Assembly: GCF_024648885.1 (NCBI RefSeq)
Contig: NZ_JANBBF010000013.1
Span: 62,001 to 126,000, forward strand
DNA length: 64,000 nt
Direction of reading: 5' to 3'
DNA from: Prauserella salsuginis
GTDB taxonomy: Bacteria; Actinomycetota; Actinomycetes; Mycobacteriales; Pseudonocardiaceae
The notes below the pieces were generated by a model. That model was not told the origin of the DNA and did not search any database. It saw only the letters and a program-made list of their open reading frames with translations. The translations under genes were made by a program, and so were the position numbers. Of the stretch, positions 14,226-23,246 are shown piece by piece. The stretch's first letter is position 1. Each line of letters begins with the position of its first letter.

Positions 14226-15032
14226 TCAGCGTGGGGCGATCGACGTCCACGGGACGGTGAGTTCGCCGAGGCGCCACCGCGCCGGGCGGCTCAGGACCGG
14301 CCAACCGGACGCGGCGAGCAGACGCACCGTCTCCGTCCACCGCGCCCGTGGGCCGAACGCCGAGAACGGCGCTGCCGTCGCCCAGCATTGGTCCAATCGG
14401 GACAGTAGATCGTGGATGCGTTCACCCGGAACGTTCCGGTGGATCAACGCCTTCGGTAGGCGTTCGGCCACAGTGGACGGACGGTCCAGCGAAGCGACGC
14501 GGCACGAGAGCGTCAGCGACACCGGGCCTCGATGCGACACCGTCGCCCACGTGCACAGTCTGCCGATCTCGTCGCACGTGCCGTCGACGAGCAGCCCACC
14601 CGGTGCGATCCGTTCGAGCATCGCCCGCCACGACGGTTCGACGTCCGACTCGTCGTACTGCCGCAGCACGTTGAACGCCCGAACCACCGCCGGCCTGCTG
14701 CCTGCCAGTTCGAATCCGCCGCGCCGGAAGTCCAGTACTGGCGGAGTGGCGACCGCCTCGCCCGCGGCCACCCGCTCCGGGTCGAGCTCCAACCCGAGCA
14801 CACGCACGTCCGGGACCGCCGTGCGCAGCCGCGTCGCCAACTCCACGGTCGTCACGGGCGACGCGCCGTAGCCGAGGTCGACGACCAGTGGCGAGGCCTC
14901 GGCGCGCAGCGCGCGCCGCACCCCGAGGTCGGTGACCAGCCAGCGGTCGACGCGCCGCAGGCGATTCGGGTTCGTGGTTCCTCTGGTCGGCGAGCCGAGC
15001 GGCTCGGCGCGCTTCAGCTGCGCGCGAGCCAC
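14226..15032 (-). CDS. Class I SAM-dependent methyltransferase
   Basis: 268 residues from GTG at 15032. The Rossmann motif I is VVDLGYGASPVTTVELATRL and the acidic loop after strand 2 is VLGLELDPERV; APGGLLVDGTCDEIG is a typical motif III region. It overlaps the DUF2505 gene by 19 bp and is presumably co-transcribed with it. The methylated substrate is unknown; similar proteins stand next to murB in many actinomycetes. The N-terminal 30 residues (RGTTNPNRLRRVDRWL) match the usual start of this subgroup, which supports the overlapping start. Confidence 0.82.
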   Translation of the reverse strand: MARAQLKRAEPLGSPTRGTTNPNRLRRVDRWLVTDLGVRRALRAEASPLVVDLGYGASPVTTVELATRLRTAVPDVRVLGLELDPERVAAGEAVATPPVLDFRRGGFELAGSRPAVVRAFNVLRQYDESDVEPSWRAMLERIAPGGLLVDGTCDEIGRLCTWATVSHRGPVSLTLSCRVASLDRPSTVAERLPKALIHRNVPGERIHDLLSRLDQCWATAAPFSAFGPRARWTETVRLLAASGWPVLSRPARWRLGELTVPWTSIAPR

Positions 15033-15502
15033 GACGTCGTGAAGTCGGCCTCCCGCTCGAGCAGCGTCGTGACCTGCTCCGCGATCAGCCCTTCGAGCTT
15101 GCCGCCCACCAGCGGGATCTTCACCGTCACCTCGCCGCGCGTGACCTGCTGCGCGCTCGCGTCGCCGCCAGGCTCCACCGACACGGTCCCGGTGATCTCG
15201 CCCGGAATGCCGTCGACCTGCGCGCGGATCGTGCCCTCGGCCCCGTTCCAGGTGTGCTCGCGGCGCACCATCAGGTCACCCGAGACGAACTTCTGAGCCA
15301 CCGACGGCAGTTTGTCCGCAGGGACGCCCTGCACCAGCGTGTACCGCACCTCGTCACCGTCGACGGCGTGATCCTCGAGCGCGGCACCGACGCCGCCGAT
15401 CTCGTCCAGCCGCGCGCGCAACGCGGCCTCGTCGGACTGGGCGGCGACGACGTCGGCGACGGAGGCGGGGAACGTCGCCCGATGCTCGATACGGGAAGCC
15501 AT
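15014..15502 (-). CDS. DUF2505 protein
   Basis: 162 residues starting MASRIEHRATFPASVADVVAA. It has the START/SRPBCC-like pattern of DUF2505 proteins: a helix-grip fold with alternating strands (DEVRYTLVQGVPADKLPSVAQKFV) and a C-terminal amphipathic helix (GLIAEQVTTLLEREADFTTSWL). The M. tuberculosis counterpart Rv0481c is also divergent from murB. Function is unknown; the fold suggests binding of a hydrophobic ligand. Its ATG at 15502 lies back to back with the murB promoter, 25 bp from the murB start. Confidence 0.88.
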   Translation of the reverse strand: MASRIEHRATFPASVADVVAAQSDEAALRARLDEIGGVGAALEDHAVDGDEVRYTLVQGVPADKLPSVAQKFVSGDLMVRREHTWNGAEGTIRAQVDGIPGEITGTVSVEPGGDASAQQVTRGEVTVKIPLVGGKLEGLIAEQVTTLLEREADFTTSWLARS

Positions 15503-15527
15503 GACCGGGACAGTACCGTTGCGGGTT

Positions 15528-16577
15528 GTGAGCACTGTCGAAACGTCCACCTGCCGCGACCTGCGCAACTACACGACACTGCGCCTCGGCGGGCCCGCGC
15601 GCCGGTTCGTGACGGCGACCACGTCGGCCGAACTCGCCGGCCTCGTCGGCGACCTCGACGCGGCCGGTGAGCCCGTCCTGCTGGTCGGCGGTGGCTCGAA
15701 CCTCGTCGTATCCGACGACGGGTTCGACGGCACCGCCGTGCGCATCGCCGACACCGGATGGGACGGGCCGACCGTGCGGGCGGGGCAGGACTGGGACGCC
15801 TACGTCGCCGCGACCGTCGCCGAGGGCTACGGCGGGCTGGAGTGCCTGTCCGGCATCCCCGGATCGGCGGGCGCCACGCCCATCCAGAACGTCGGTGCGT
15901 ACGGCTGTGAGATCAGCGACGTGCTGCATTCGATCGAGCTCTACGACCGCACCACCGGTGAGGTGCGCACCCTCGCCGCCGGCGAACTCGGCTTCGCCTA
16001 CCGGACGAGCATGCTCAAGGGAACTGACAACGGCGTGGTGTTGTCGGTGCGGTTCCACCTTCGCGAGGACGGTCTGTCCGCGCCGATCCGCTACGCCGAA
16101 CTGGCCCGCACACTCGGCGTCGAGGTCGGCGACCGGGTGCCCGCCGCGGCGGCGCGCGAGGCGGTGCTGGGGTTGCGCCGCCGCAAGGGCATGGTTCTCG
16201 ACCCCGACGACCACGACACGTGGAGCGCGGGTTCGTTCTTCACCAACCCGATCGTGCCCGAGGCGCAGGTGGGTGACGTGCTGAGCCGCATCGCCAGCGT
16301 CGTGGGCGACGACGTGTCCGTACCGCAGTACCCCGCCGACGACGGGGTGAAGCTCTCCGCGGCGTGGCTCATCGAACGCGCAGGGTTCACCAAGGGACGC
16401 GAGGGCCCTGGCGGGCGGGTGTCGCTGTCGACGAAACACACGCTGGCCCTGACCAACCGCGGCGAGGCGCGCACCGAGGACCTGCTCGCGCTGGCCCGCG
16501 AGGTGCGTGACGGTGTGTCCGGCACGTTCGGCGTCACGCTCCGCCCGGAACCGCTGCTCATCAACTGCGAGCTGTGA
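15528..16577 (+). CDS. murB: UDP-N-acetylenolpyruvoylglucosamine reductase
   Basis: About 349 residues. MurB reduces UDP-GlcNAc-enolpyruvate to UDP-MurNAc with FAD and NADPH in peptidoglycan precursor synthesis. Visible are the FAD-binding LVGGGSNLVVSDDGF, GIPGSAGATPIQNVGAYG, the tyrosine in FAYRTSMLKG, the catalytic serine in SAGSFFTNPIV and the glutamate in LRPEPLL. GTG at 15528 is chosen because TACCGT stands 8 nt upstream, a leaderless promoter pattern; an ATG at 15501 in frame would overlap the divergent gene's start. The intact active site makes this the housekeeping copy. Confidence 0.95.
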   Translation: MSTVETSTCRDLRNYTTLRLGGPARRFVTATTSAELAGLVGDLDAAGEPVLLVGGGSNLVVSDDGFDGTAVRIADTGWDGPTVRAGQDWDAYVAATVAEGYGGLECLSGIPGSAGATPIQNVGAYGCEISDVLHSIELYDRTTGEVRTLAAGELGFAYRTSMLKGTDNGVVLSVRFHLREDGLSAPIRYAELARTLGVEVGDRVPAAAAREAVLGLRRRKGMVLDPDDHDTWSAGSFFTNPIVPEAQVGDVLSRIASVVGDDVSVPQYPADDGVKLSAAWLIERAGFTKGREGPGGRVSLSTKHTLALTNRGEARTEDLLALAREVRDGVSGTFGVTLRPEPLLINCEL

Positions 16578-16684
16578 GCGCTCGGGGAGTGTCGGCGGGC
16601 GTGTCCCGGCGCCCCTGACGCAGGCCCTCGCCGTGGCCACGGCAAGCGGTACGGCCACGGTAAGCGGCAACATCAAGGGAACAT

Positions 16685-16803
16685 CCGGGGCGTTGAACGC
16701 CCCCAAGGGCACCTTCGGGGCGCCCGCCCGCCGGCCCGAGCACCGCCCCTCACGGACACGCTTTACGCGTGGCTGCGTTCAATGCCCAAGGTGCCCTTGG
16801 GAC
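16685..16803. repeat. Palindromic CCCAAGGGCACC element enclosing a head-module copy
   Basis: CCCAAGGGCACCTT (16702-16715) pairs with AAGGTGCCCTTGGG (16788-16801) over a 72-bp interior; flanking TTGAACGC and GCGTTCAA add to the pairing. The interior on the minus strand reads GTGAGGGGCGGTGCTCGGGC and GGCGGGCGGGCGC, a variant of the head module. It lies between the convergent ends of murB and the dehydrogenase gene and can work as a bidirectional terminator. Confidence 0.7.
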
Positions 16804-16818
16804 CGCCCGCCGAACCCC

Positions 16819-17550
16819 TCACTCGCGGTGGAACGTCTTGCCGTCGAGCTGGGCGCGCGGCTTCATGACGATCTGGTCGAGGTTGACGTGGGACGGCCGC
16901 GTGGCGGCGAACGAGATGACGTCGGCCACGTCCTCGGCCGTCAGCGGCTGGTACCCGTCGTAGACCTTCGCCGCCCGGTCGGCGTCGCCGTCGAACCGGT
17001 TGACCGAGAAGTCGGTCTGTACCGCGCCCGGAACGACCTCCGTCAACCGCACCGGGTCGCCCAGATGCTCGGCGCGCAGCGTCTCGTGCAGCGCGGCCTG
17101 GGCGTGCTTCGCCGATGTGTAGCCCGAGCCGCCGGGATACACGCTGTGCCCCGCGATCGACGTCACCGTGATGACGTGTCCGTCACCGGAGGATACGAGC
17201 TTCGGCAGCATGGCCTTGGTCATGCGCAGGGTGCCGAGCACGTTCGTCTCCCACATCCAGCGCCAGTGGTCCTCGTCGGCCTCGTCGACCCGTTCGAGGC
17301 CCCACGCGCCGCCCGCGTTGTTGACCAGCACGTGGCACTCCGAAACCTGTTCGGCGAACGAGGCAACGGAATCGGCGTCCGTGACGTCCAGTGTCAGGGC
17401 GGTGCCTGACGTTTCCGCGGCGAGCGCCTCGAGTTTGTCGCGGCGGCGCGCACCGAGGACGACGTGGAATCCGGCCTGGGCGAGAGAACGGGCTGCGGCT
17501 GCGCCGATCCCGGCGCTGGCACCTGTGATGACTGCGGTTCGCGTGCTCAT
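16819..17550 (-). CDS. Short-chain dehydrogenase/reductase (YdfG-like)
   Basis: 243 residues. TGASAGIG is the NAD(P)-binding glycine motif, VLVNNAGGAWG the NNAG motif, and the catalytic triad is Ser in VTSIAGHSV with YTSAK. The sequence resembles serine/3-hydroxy acid dehydrogenases, with an arginine-rich ARRRDKLEAL after the second strand that favours NADP. The counterpart in M. tuberculosis is Rv0484c in the same neighbourhood. Substrate is not known. Start ATG at 17550 is set by the GxxxGxG motif; the divergent L,D-transpeptidase gene starts 71 bp away. Confidence 0.9.
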   Translation of the reverse strand: MSTRTAVITGASAGIGAAAARSLAQAGFHVVLGARRRDKLEALAAETSGTALTLDVTDADSVASFAEQVSECHVLVNNAGGAWGLERVDEADEDHWRWMWETNVLGTLRMTKAMLPKLVSSGDGHVITVTSIAGHSVYPGGSGYTSAKHAQAALHETLRAEHLGDPVRLTEVVPGAVQTDFSVNRFDGDADRAAKVYDGYQPLTAEDVADVISFAATRPSHVNLDQIVMKPRAQLDGKTFHRE

Positions 17551-17620
17551 GCTTGGCATGCTGCCAGGTAATGTTGTGGTGCTGGCGGGGGTGCTGGCGC
17601 GGCCAGGGAGGTAGGCACAC

Positions 17621-18826
17621 GTGAGGTTCGGACAAAGCGGGGGAAGCGAACGCGCCGTCGGCAGGCGGAGAGTGCTGAAGGCCGCCGCAGTGGCAGCACC
17701 CGCGGGGGTGCTCGTCGCGTGCACTGGCGGTGACGACACCACGGGCGCAGGCACCGGTGGCGGCAACGGTGACACCCCGGCCAAGCCGCAGGCAAAGATC
17801 ACCGCGAAGCCGCAGGCAGATGCCACCGACGTCGACGTCACCGCGCCGGTCAAGCTCACGGTCACCGACGGCACGTTCACCGAGGTCACGCTCACCAACG
17901 AGGACGGAAAAGCCGTCGAAGGCAGCCTCAACGACGACAAGACCGAGTGGACCGTCGGCGAATCCCTCGGCTACGGCCGCAGCTACACCTACACCGCGAA
18001 GGCGGCCGACAGCGACGGCCGCACCGCCGAGTTCGACGGCTCGTTCAGCACGGTCCAGCCGTCCGCGGTCGTGCGCGCCACGTTGTACCCCGGCGACGAC
18101 GCGGTCGTGGGTGTCGGCCAGCCGGTCACCGTCAAGTTCGAAGCCCCGGTCAGTGACCGCGCCGCCGCGCAGCGCGCCCTGTCGGTCAAGACGGAACCGC
18201 AGGTCGAGGGTGCGTGGGCGTGGCTGAACGACCAGCAGGTCGACTGGCGGCCCCGCGAGTACTGGCCTGCCAACACCGAGGTCGAGGTCGCCGCGAACCT
18301 CTACGGCGTGCACTACGGCGGCGGCGCGTACGGCAAGGCCGACGTCACCACGAAGTTCAGCATCGGCCGCAACCAGGTCGTCAAGGTGCACACACCCGAG
18401 CACCGCATGCGCGTGTATCGCGACGGTGCCGAGGTCGCCAACTATCCGTGCAGCAACGGTGAGGACGCCAACCCCGACCTCAACACGCCCAACGGCACGG
18501 TCATCGTCATGACCAAGGAGCCGACGTCGATCTTCGACAACGAGGAGTACGGCTACACCGACGTCAAGAAGACCTGGTGCTGCCGCATCTCCAACCACGG
18601 CGAGTACATCCACGAGAACCAGGAGAACGCCGCCAACATCGGCAAGCGGAACACCTCGCACGGCTGCGTCAACCTGCTGCCCGACGACGCCAAGGCGTAC
18701 TTCGACTCCGCGATGCTCGGCGACCCCGTCGAGGTCACCGGCTCGAAGGCCGACTTCCCGACGACGTCGGACGTCATGGACTGGCTGCTCGACTGGGAGA
18801 CGTGGAAGTCCAAGTCGGCGCTGTGA
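17621..18826 (+). CDS. L,D-transpeptidase lipoprotein (LdtMt5/LprQ-like)
   Basis: 401 residues from GTG at 17621 with GGGAGG upstream. The N terminus GRRRVLKAAAVAAPAGVLVAC combines a twin-arginine-like start with a lipobox (Cys34), so the mature protein is anchored outside the membrane. Residues about 65-250 form two Ig-like domains, followed by the YkuD catalytic domain with HGEYIHEN and the SHGCVNL motif bearing the catalytic cysteine. Such enzymes make 3-3 crosslinks in peptidoglycan from tetrapeptide stems and resist most beta-lactams except carbapenems. It shares the neighbourhood with murB as in mycobacteria. Confidence 0.93.
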   Translation: MRFGQSGGSERAVGRRRVLKAAAVAAPAGVLVACTGGDDTTGAGTGGGNGDTPAKPQAKITAKPQADATDVDVTAPVKLTVTDGTFTEVTLTNEDGKAVEGSLNDDKTEWTVGESLGYGRSYTYTAKAADSDGRTAEFDGSFSTVQPSAVVRATLYPGDDAVVGVGQPVTVKFEAPVSDRAAAQRALSVKTEPQVEGAWAWLNDQQVDWRPREYWPANTEVEVAANLYGVHYGGGAYGKADVTTKFSIGRNQVVKVHTPEHRMRVYRDGAEVANYPCSNGEDANPDLNTPNGTVIVMTKEPTSIFDNEEYGYTDVKKTWCCRISNHGEYIHENQENAANIGKRNTSHGCVNLLPDDAKAYFDSAMLGDPVEVTGSKADFPTTSDVMDWLLDWETWKSKSAL

Positions 18827-19068
18827 CGGCCGGCGCTGTGACGGCCGGCTGAGGGATGGCCGGCTGAGGACTCCCGGCTCGGGAACTCCCGGGAGCGGCC
18901 ACGAGAAAAGCCACCGCTGACGAGCCGGCGCCGAAACGCCGGCGCTGACATTCGGGGCTCGAGAGTCGGTCCACAACCGGCCCGTTGGCGACGGGTGCCG
19001 CGACAACGGATCCCGCGGGGCGCGGGCGAAGTCTGCGGCCGTCGTCCCGGCGGCCGGGAGGGTGCTCG

Positions 19069-19155
19069 TCAGTCCTTGTGGACCTCGATGAGCGACCCAG
19101 CGGTGATGATGGCCGCCAGGACGACGATCGCGACGATCAGAATATCGAGAACCAT
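19069..19155 (-). CDS. Small membrane peptide, 28 residues
   Basis: ATG at 19155 is preceded by GAGGAG with 6-nt spacing. The product is one hydrophobic helix, MVLDILIVAIVVLAAIITAG, followed by a short polar tail SLIEVHKD. It lies 50 bp downstream of terC on the same strand and is likely co-transcribed. The good ribosome site and clean single-helix composition support a real gene, but no family is recognised. A small subunit or regulator of the TerC protein is one possibility. Confidence 0.6.
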   Translation of the reverse strand: MVLDILIVAIVVLAAIITAGSLIEVHKD

Positions 19156-19204
19156 GGTCGACTCCTCGTCGTTGAGGTGCCGGTGAGGGCCTGAGCGGCC
19201 CAGT

Positions 19205-20224
19205 CTACGCCTTCGCGTCGGCCGCTTCCCGGTTCTCGTTGCGCTTGGACACCCGCAGGCTGAGCACGGTCACGGCGCCCAGGATGCCGATGATCGCCAG
19301 CAGCGAGATCGGCGTCGGGATGGTCGGCACCGCGGGCCACACGGTGTGCGCCCAGTGCAGCACGAGCTTCACGCCGATGAACGCGAGGATGATCGCCAGG
19401 CCGTGGTTGAGGTAGATCAGCTTGGCGAGGACCGCCTGCAGCACGAAGTACAGGGCGCGCAGGCCGAGCAGGGCGAACGCGTTGGTCGCGAACACGAGGT
19501 ACGGGTCCTCGGTGATGCCGTACACCGCGGGCACCGAGTCGACGGCGAACACGATGTCGGTCGCGAACACGGCGACCACGACGATCGCCAACGGCGTGAG
19601 CGCGCGTTTGCCCGCCTCGCGGACGACCATCTTCGTGCCGCGGTAGTCGTCGGTGACGTGCGTGAACCGCCGCATCAGTTTCACCGAGCGCATCTCGGAC
19701 GGGTCCTTCTCGTCCTGGTGACCCTTGAGCGCTTCCACGAGGATCTTCAACGCGGACACGAACAGGATGAGGCCGAACACCAGGAACGCCCAGGTGCCCG
19801 CCTGCAGCATGGCCGCGCCGAGTGCGATGAAGATGCCGCGCAGCACGAGCGCGCCGACGATGCCGTAGAGCAGCACGCGCTGCTGCACCGCGGCGGGAAC
19901 GGCGAACCCGGTGAGGATCAGCATGAACACGAAGAGGTTGTCGACCGAGAGCGACTTCTCGACGACGAAACCCGTCACGAACTCGGTCGCCTGGCCGCCG
20001 CTGTAGGCCAGCCACACGAACAGCGCGAAGACGAACGGCAGCGCCAGGTAGAACACCGACCAGCCGACGGCCTCCTTCATGGAGACCTCGTGCGGCTTGT
20101 GTGTGATCACGAAGTCGGCGACGAGCAGGGCGACCAGCACCGCGATGCTGATCGTCCAGAGCATGGGCGAACCCATGGTTTCGGCGGCTCCGGAAGAGCC
20201 GGAACCGGCGGCTTGGACGAGCAC
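19205..20224 (-). CDS. TerC-family membrane protein (manganese exporter type)
   Basis: 339 residues from GTG at 20224, which has GGAGG 5 nt upstream; ATG codons at 20176 and 20164 lack a ribosome site. About seven to nine membrane helices with the TerC signature acids in FVVEKSLSVDNLFVF and FATDIVFAVDSVPAVYGI. TerC/Alx-type proteins export Mn2+, or supply metal to secreted enzymes. The yybP-ykoY manganese riboswitch in the leader indicates induction by Mn2+. A 28-residue membrane peptide gene follows. Confidence 0.94.
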   Translation of the reverse strand: MLVQAAGSGSSGAAETMGSPMLWTISIAVLVALLVADFVITHKPHEVSMKEAVGWSVFYLALPFVFALFVWLAYSGGQATEFVTGFVVEKSLSVDNLFVFMLILTGFAVPAAVQQRVLLYGIVGALVLRGIFIALGAAMLQAGTWAFLVFGLILFVSALKILVEALKGHQDEKDPSEMRSVKLMRRFTHVTDDYRGTKMVVREAGKRALTPLAIVVVAVFATDIVFAVDSVPAVYGITEDPYLVFATNAFALLGLRALYFVLQAVLAKLIYLNHGLAIILAFIGVKLVLHWAHTVWPAVPTIPTPISLLAIIGILGAVTVLSLRVSKRNENREAADAKA

Positions 20225-20249
20225 ACAGACCTCCGCGAACGTTGCAGCG

Positions 20250-20360
20250 TTCGAGGTCTCCTTCACCCGCGGCTCGCGGGCGACCTGCCGAGAACGCAAT
20301 CCGTGCGTTCGTATTGACCGGCGAGGTCCAGGGCGGAAGTACTCCCCTCTGCGGTCAAGT
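20250..20360 (-). promoter_or_regulatory. yybP-ykoY manganese riboswitch of terC
   Basis: The minus strand carries the class landmarks in order: AGAGGGGAGTA (P1 5' strand and core), GGTCAATACG (second conserved loop), and GGGTGAAGGAGACCTC (core and P1 3' strand). Downstream, GAGGTC (20233-20228), which contains the ribosome site of the GTG start, is complementary to GACCTC (20258-20253), the 3' strand of P1. Aptamer folding and ribosome-site masking are therefore mutually exclusive, giving translation on when Mn2+ is bound. Confidence 0.88.
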
Positions 20361-20548
20361 GTCCGGTATGACGCCCGCCGTTGCCAACCCGGGGCGGCTC
20401 CGACCGGGTGTGATGTCCGTCGGGGCCGCCCCGGCCCGCCGGTCGCCGGCGGCCGCACCGTGCGCTGCTGCGTTCGGCGACGCCGTCGTGGCGTCCGCCT
20501 CCGGCCGGGATTGCTCGACCGGGTGAGAGCGGGTGAGAGACTGCCCGG

Positions 20549-21403
20549 GTGCGAACCGAGGTCACAGGTGCAGACGGGGTCCGGATCGGCGCGATCGTCG
20601 ACGGCGCAGCGGCGGACACAGCAGACGCGGCAGGTGCCGACGGCGGTCCGCCCGTGATCGTCTTCGTGCACGGCTGGGCCCAGTCGGCGGACGCATGGCA
20701 GTTGCAGCTGTCCGACCCACGGCTGGCCGGCGAGTTCCGCATGGTCGCGATGGACCTGCGTGGGCACGGCCGCTCCGACGTCCCCGACGACGGCTACGAC
20801 GACCCGCGGGTGTGGGCCGACGACCTCGCGGCGGTGCTGGACCTGGCCGGCAGGCCGGCGGTGGTGGTCGGCTGGTCGTACGGCGGGCTCGTCATCACCG
20901 ACTACCTGCGTGTCCACGGCACCGCGGGGCTGGCGGGCATCGTCTACGCCGGCGCGATCACCGAGCTGGGCCGTGGTCACCCGGGTGGCGCCGTCGGGTG
21001 GGCGATGCGGGAGGCGCTGCCGGATGCGCTCTCGGCGGACGTCGACCTCGCGCGTCCCGCCGTGCAGCGGCTGTGCGGCGGTATGACGGCGGGATCGGAC
21101 GGCGAATCGCTCGTCGACGGCATCCTCGCCGTGCCCCCGCACGTGCGCGCGGGCCTGTTCCGCAGGGACATCGGCTCTGCCGACGTGCTCGAAGCCGTCG
21201 ACGTGCCCGCGCTCGTGCTGCACGGCGAGCGCGACGCCGTTGTCGACATCACCGCCGCCGAGTATGCGGCCGGGAAGATTCCGGGGGCCCGCCGACGTTG
21301 GTTGCCTGGGGTGGGCCATCTTCCGTTCGCAGAGGACGCGCAGACGTTCGGCGAGGAGCTGGTGGCCTTCGCCCGCGACGCGTACAGAAAGGTGAACCGG
21401 TGA
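20549..21403 (+). CDS. Alpha/beta hydrolase
   Basis: 284 residues. The oxyanion-hole [10 protein letters not shown], the nucleophile elbow GWSYGG, an acid in [10 protein letters not shown] and the final histidine in [10 protein letters not shown] form a complete triad of the alpha/beta-hydrolase fold. Substrate cannot be told from sequence. It overlaps mshA by four bases (GTGA), so the two are translationally coupled; in mycobacteria this place upstream of mshA is taken by another gene, so the link with mycothiol is only positional. Start GTG at 20549. Confidence 0.88.
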   Translation: MRTEVTGADGVRIGAIVDGAAADTADAAGADGGPPVIVFVHGWAQSADAWQLQLSDPRLAGEFRMVAMDLRGHGRSDVPDDGYDDPRVWADDLAAVLDLAGRPAVVVGWSYGGLVITDYLRVHGTAGLAGIVYAGAITELGRGHPGGAVGWAMREALPDALSADVDLARPAVQRLCGGMTAGSDGESLVDGILAVPPHVRAGLFRRDIGSADVLEAVDVPALVLHGERDAVVDITAAEYAAGKIPGARRRWLPGVGHLPFAEDAQTFGEELVAFARDAYRKVNR

Positions 21404-22716
21404 AGATCCCCTGGTACCGGCAGGCGGACGCGTACCGGCAGGCGGCCGCGACGCAGCAGCCGCGCCGGGTGGCGGTGCTGACCGTGCACACGTCTCCGCT
21501 GGAGCAGCCGGGCACCGGCGACGCGGGTGGCATGAACGTCTACATCGCCCAGACGGCCCAGGAGATGGCCAGGCGCGGCGTGCAGGTCGAGGTGTTCACG
21601 CGCGCCACGTCGTCGGACCAGCCACCGGTCGCCGAACTCGCCCCAGGCGTGCTCGTACGCCACATCCCCGCCGGCCCGTTCGAACCACTGTCGCGCGGTG
21701 AACTGCCCGCGCAGCTGTGCGCCTTCACGAACGGCGTCCTGCGCACGGAGGCGTTCCACGAACCGGGCTACTACGACCTCATCCATTCGCATTACTGGCT
21801 GTCCGGCCAGGTCGGCTGGCTCGCACGCGACCGGTGGGGCGTGCCGCTGGTACACACCGCCCACACTCTCGCCAAGGTGAAGAACGCCGCGTTGGCCGAG
21901 GGCGACACACCGGAACCCCGCACGCGGGTGATCGGCGAACAGCAGGTCGTCGACGAGGCGGACCAGCTGATCGTCAACACGGGCGTCGAGGCCGAGCAGC
22001 TCGTCGACCTCTACGACGCCGACCCGCGCGCGGTGCGGACCGTGTCACCGGGCGTCGACCTGGAACGGTTCCGGCCGGGATCGCAGGCGCGGTCGCGGCG
22101 GATCCTCGGGCTGAGCGACGAGGCGGTGGTGCTGGCGTTCGCGGGCCGCATCCAGCCGTTGAAGGCGCCGGACGTGCTGTTGCGTGCGGCGGCGGAACTG
22201 GTCGGGCGTCGCCCCGAACTGCGCGACAGGCTGGTGGTGCTGATCGCGGGCGGACCGTCGGGAACCGGTCTGGAACAGCCGGAGTCGCTCAAGGCACTGG
22301 CCGCGGACCTGGGCATCGCCGATCTGATGCGGTTCCTGCCGCCGCAGGCCGGCGAGGGGCTCGTTGACGTGTACCGCGCCGCGGACGTCGTGGCGGTGCC
22401 GAGTCACAACGAGTCGTTCGGCCTGGTGGCCCTGGAGGCGCAGGCCTGTGGGACGCCGGTGGTCGCCGCATCCGTGGGCGGGCTGCCCGTTGCGGTCGAC
22501 CACGGCACGTCGGGGCTGCTCGTGGGATCGCACCGGGCGCCGGACTGGGCCGGTGCGCTGGCCGACGCGGCGTTGCGCCGCCGGGACACGCTCGCCGCGG
22601 GTGCGCTGCGGCACGCCCGGCGGTTCTCGTGGCAGCGGACGACGGACGCATTGCTCGACAGTTACGCCGACGCCCGCGGCGCGTTCCGCCGTACAGCCCT
22701 GGAGGTGGCGGTGTGA
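21400..22716 (+). CDS. mshA: D-inositol-3-phosphate glycosyltransferase
   Basis: 438 residues from GTG at 21400. First enzyme of mycothiol biosynthesis: transfers GlcNAc from UDP-GlcNAc to 1L-inositol 1-phosphate. The signature [19 protein letters not shown] at the N terminus, [12 protein letters not shown], the retaining GT-B site with [11 protein letters not shown] and the nucleotide-binding [21 protein letters not shown] are all present. Mycothiol is the actinobacterial thiol used by proteins such as the two DinB-like genes in this window. It is coupled through GTGA overlaps to the hydrolase upstream and the YbjN gene downstream. Confidence 0.97.
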   Translation: MKIPWYRQADAYRQAAATQQPRRVAVLTVHTSPLEQPGTGDAGGMNVYIAQTAQEMARRGVQVEVFTRATSSDQPPVAELAPGVLVRHIPAGPFEPLSRGELPAQLCAFTNGVLRTEAFHEPGYYDLIHSHYWLSGQVGWLARDRWGVPLVHTAHTLAKVKNAALAEGDTPEPRTRVIGEQQVVDEADQLIVNTGVEAEQLVDLYDADPRAVRTVSPGVDLERFRPGSQARSRRILGLSDEAVVLAFAGRIQPLKAPDVLLRAAAELVGRRPELRDRLVVLIAGGPSGTGLEQPESLKALAADLGIADLMRFLPPQAGEGLVDVYRAADVVAVPSHNESFGLVALEAQACGTPVVAASVGGLPVAVDHGTSGLLVGSHRAPDWAGALADAALRRRDTLAAGALRHARRFSWQRTTDALLDSYADARGAFRRTALEVAV

Positions 22717-23246
22717 GCGAACGCGACGCGCGGGACGTCGACGCGATCGTGCAGTCGGCGCTGGATGCTTCGGAGGTGCCGTACGACCGGCGGGGCGACG
22801 GCGTGTACTTCGTGACCCTGCCGGGCGTGAAGAAGCTGCAGACGAACGCGTGGCTGGTGGTGCGGGAGCATTCGCTGGCGGTGGAGGCGTTCGTCTGCCG
22901 GCGTCCGGACGAGGCCTACGAGGACGTCTACCGGTTTCTGCTGCGGCGCAACGCGAAGCTGTACGGCGTGGCCTACACGCTGGACTCGGCCGGCGACATC
23001 TGCCTGGTGGGCCGCCTGGGACTGGACACCGTCTCGGCCGACGAGGTCGACACCGTGTTGGGGCAGGTGCTGGAAACAGCCGACGGGGATTTCAACACCC
23101 TGCTGGAGCTGGGCTTCGCGAGTTCGATCCGACGGGAGTGGGACTGGCGCGTGAGCCGCGGCGAGTCGTTGGCCAATCTGCAGGCGTTCAAGCACCTGGT
23201 GGAACCGGCCTCGAACCACGAACCGGGCACGCTGACGGAGGACTGA
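22713..23246 (+). CDS. YbjN-domain protein
   Basis: 177 residues from GTG at 22713. The YbjN fold is recognised from [40 protein letters not shown] and the C-terminal [29 protein letters not shown]. It corresponds to Rv0487, which also follows mshA. YbjN proteins resemble type III secretion chaperones and are described as sensory transduction regulators, without a defined reaction. The GTGA overlap with mshA suggests they must be made together. Confidence 0.88.
   Translation: MSERDARDVDAIVQSALDASEVPYDRRGDGVYFVTLPGVKKLQTNAWLVVREHSLAVEAFVCRRPDEAYEDVYRFLLRRNAKLYGVAYTLDSAGDICLVGRLGLDTVSADEVDTVLGQVLETADGDFNTLLELGFASSIRREWDWRVSRGESLANLQAFKHLVEPASNHEPGTLTED

Noticed and set aside
13390-14388. Longer start for the DinB-like gene with LRFPGAVLRFPGP repeats
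   Set aside because: These residues are a chance translation of the 21-bp array; homology begins at MENRDRAF, position 14025.
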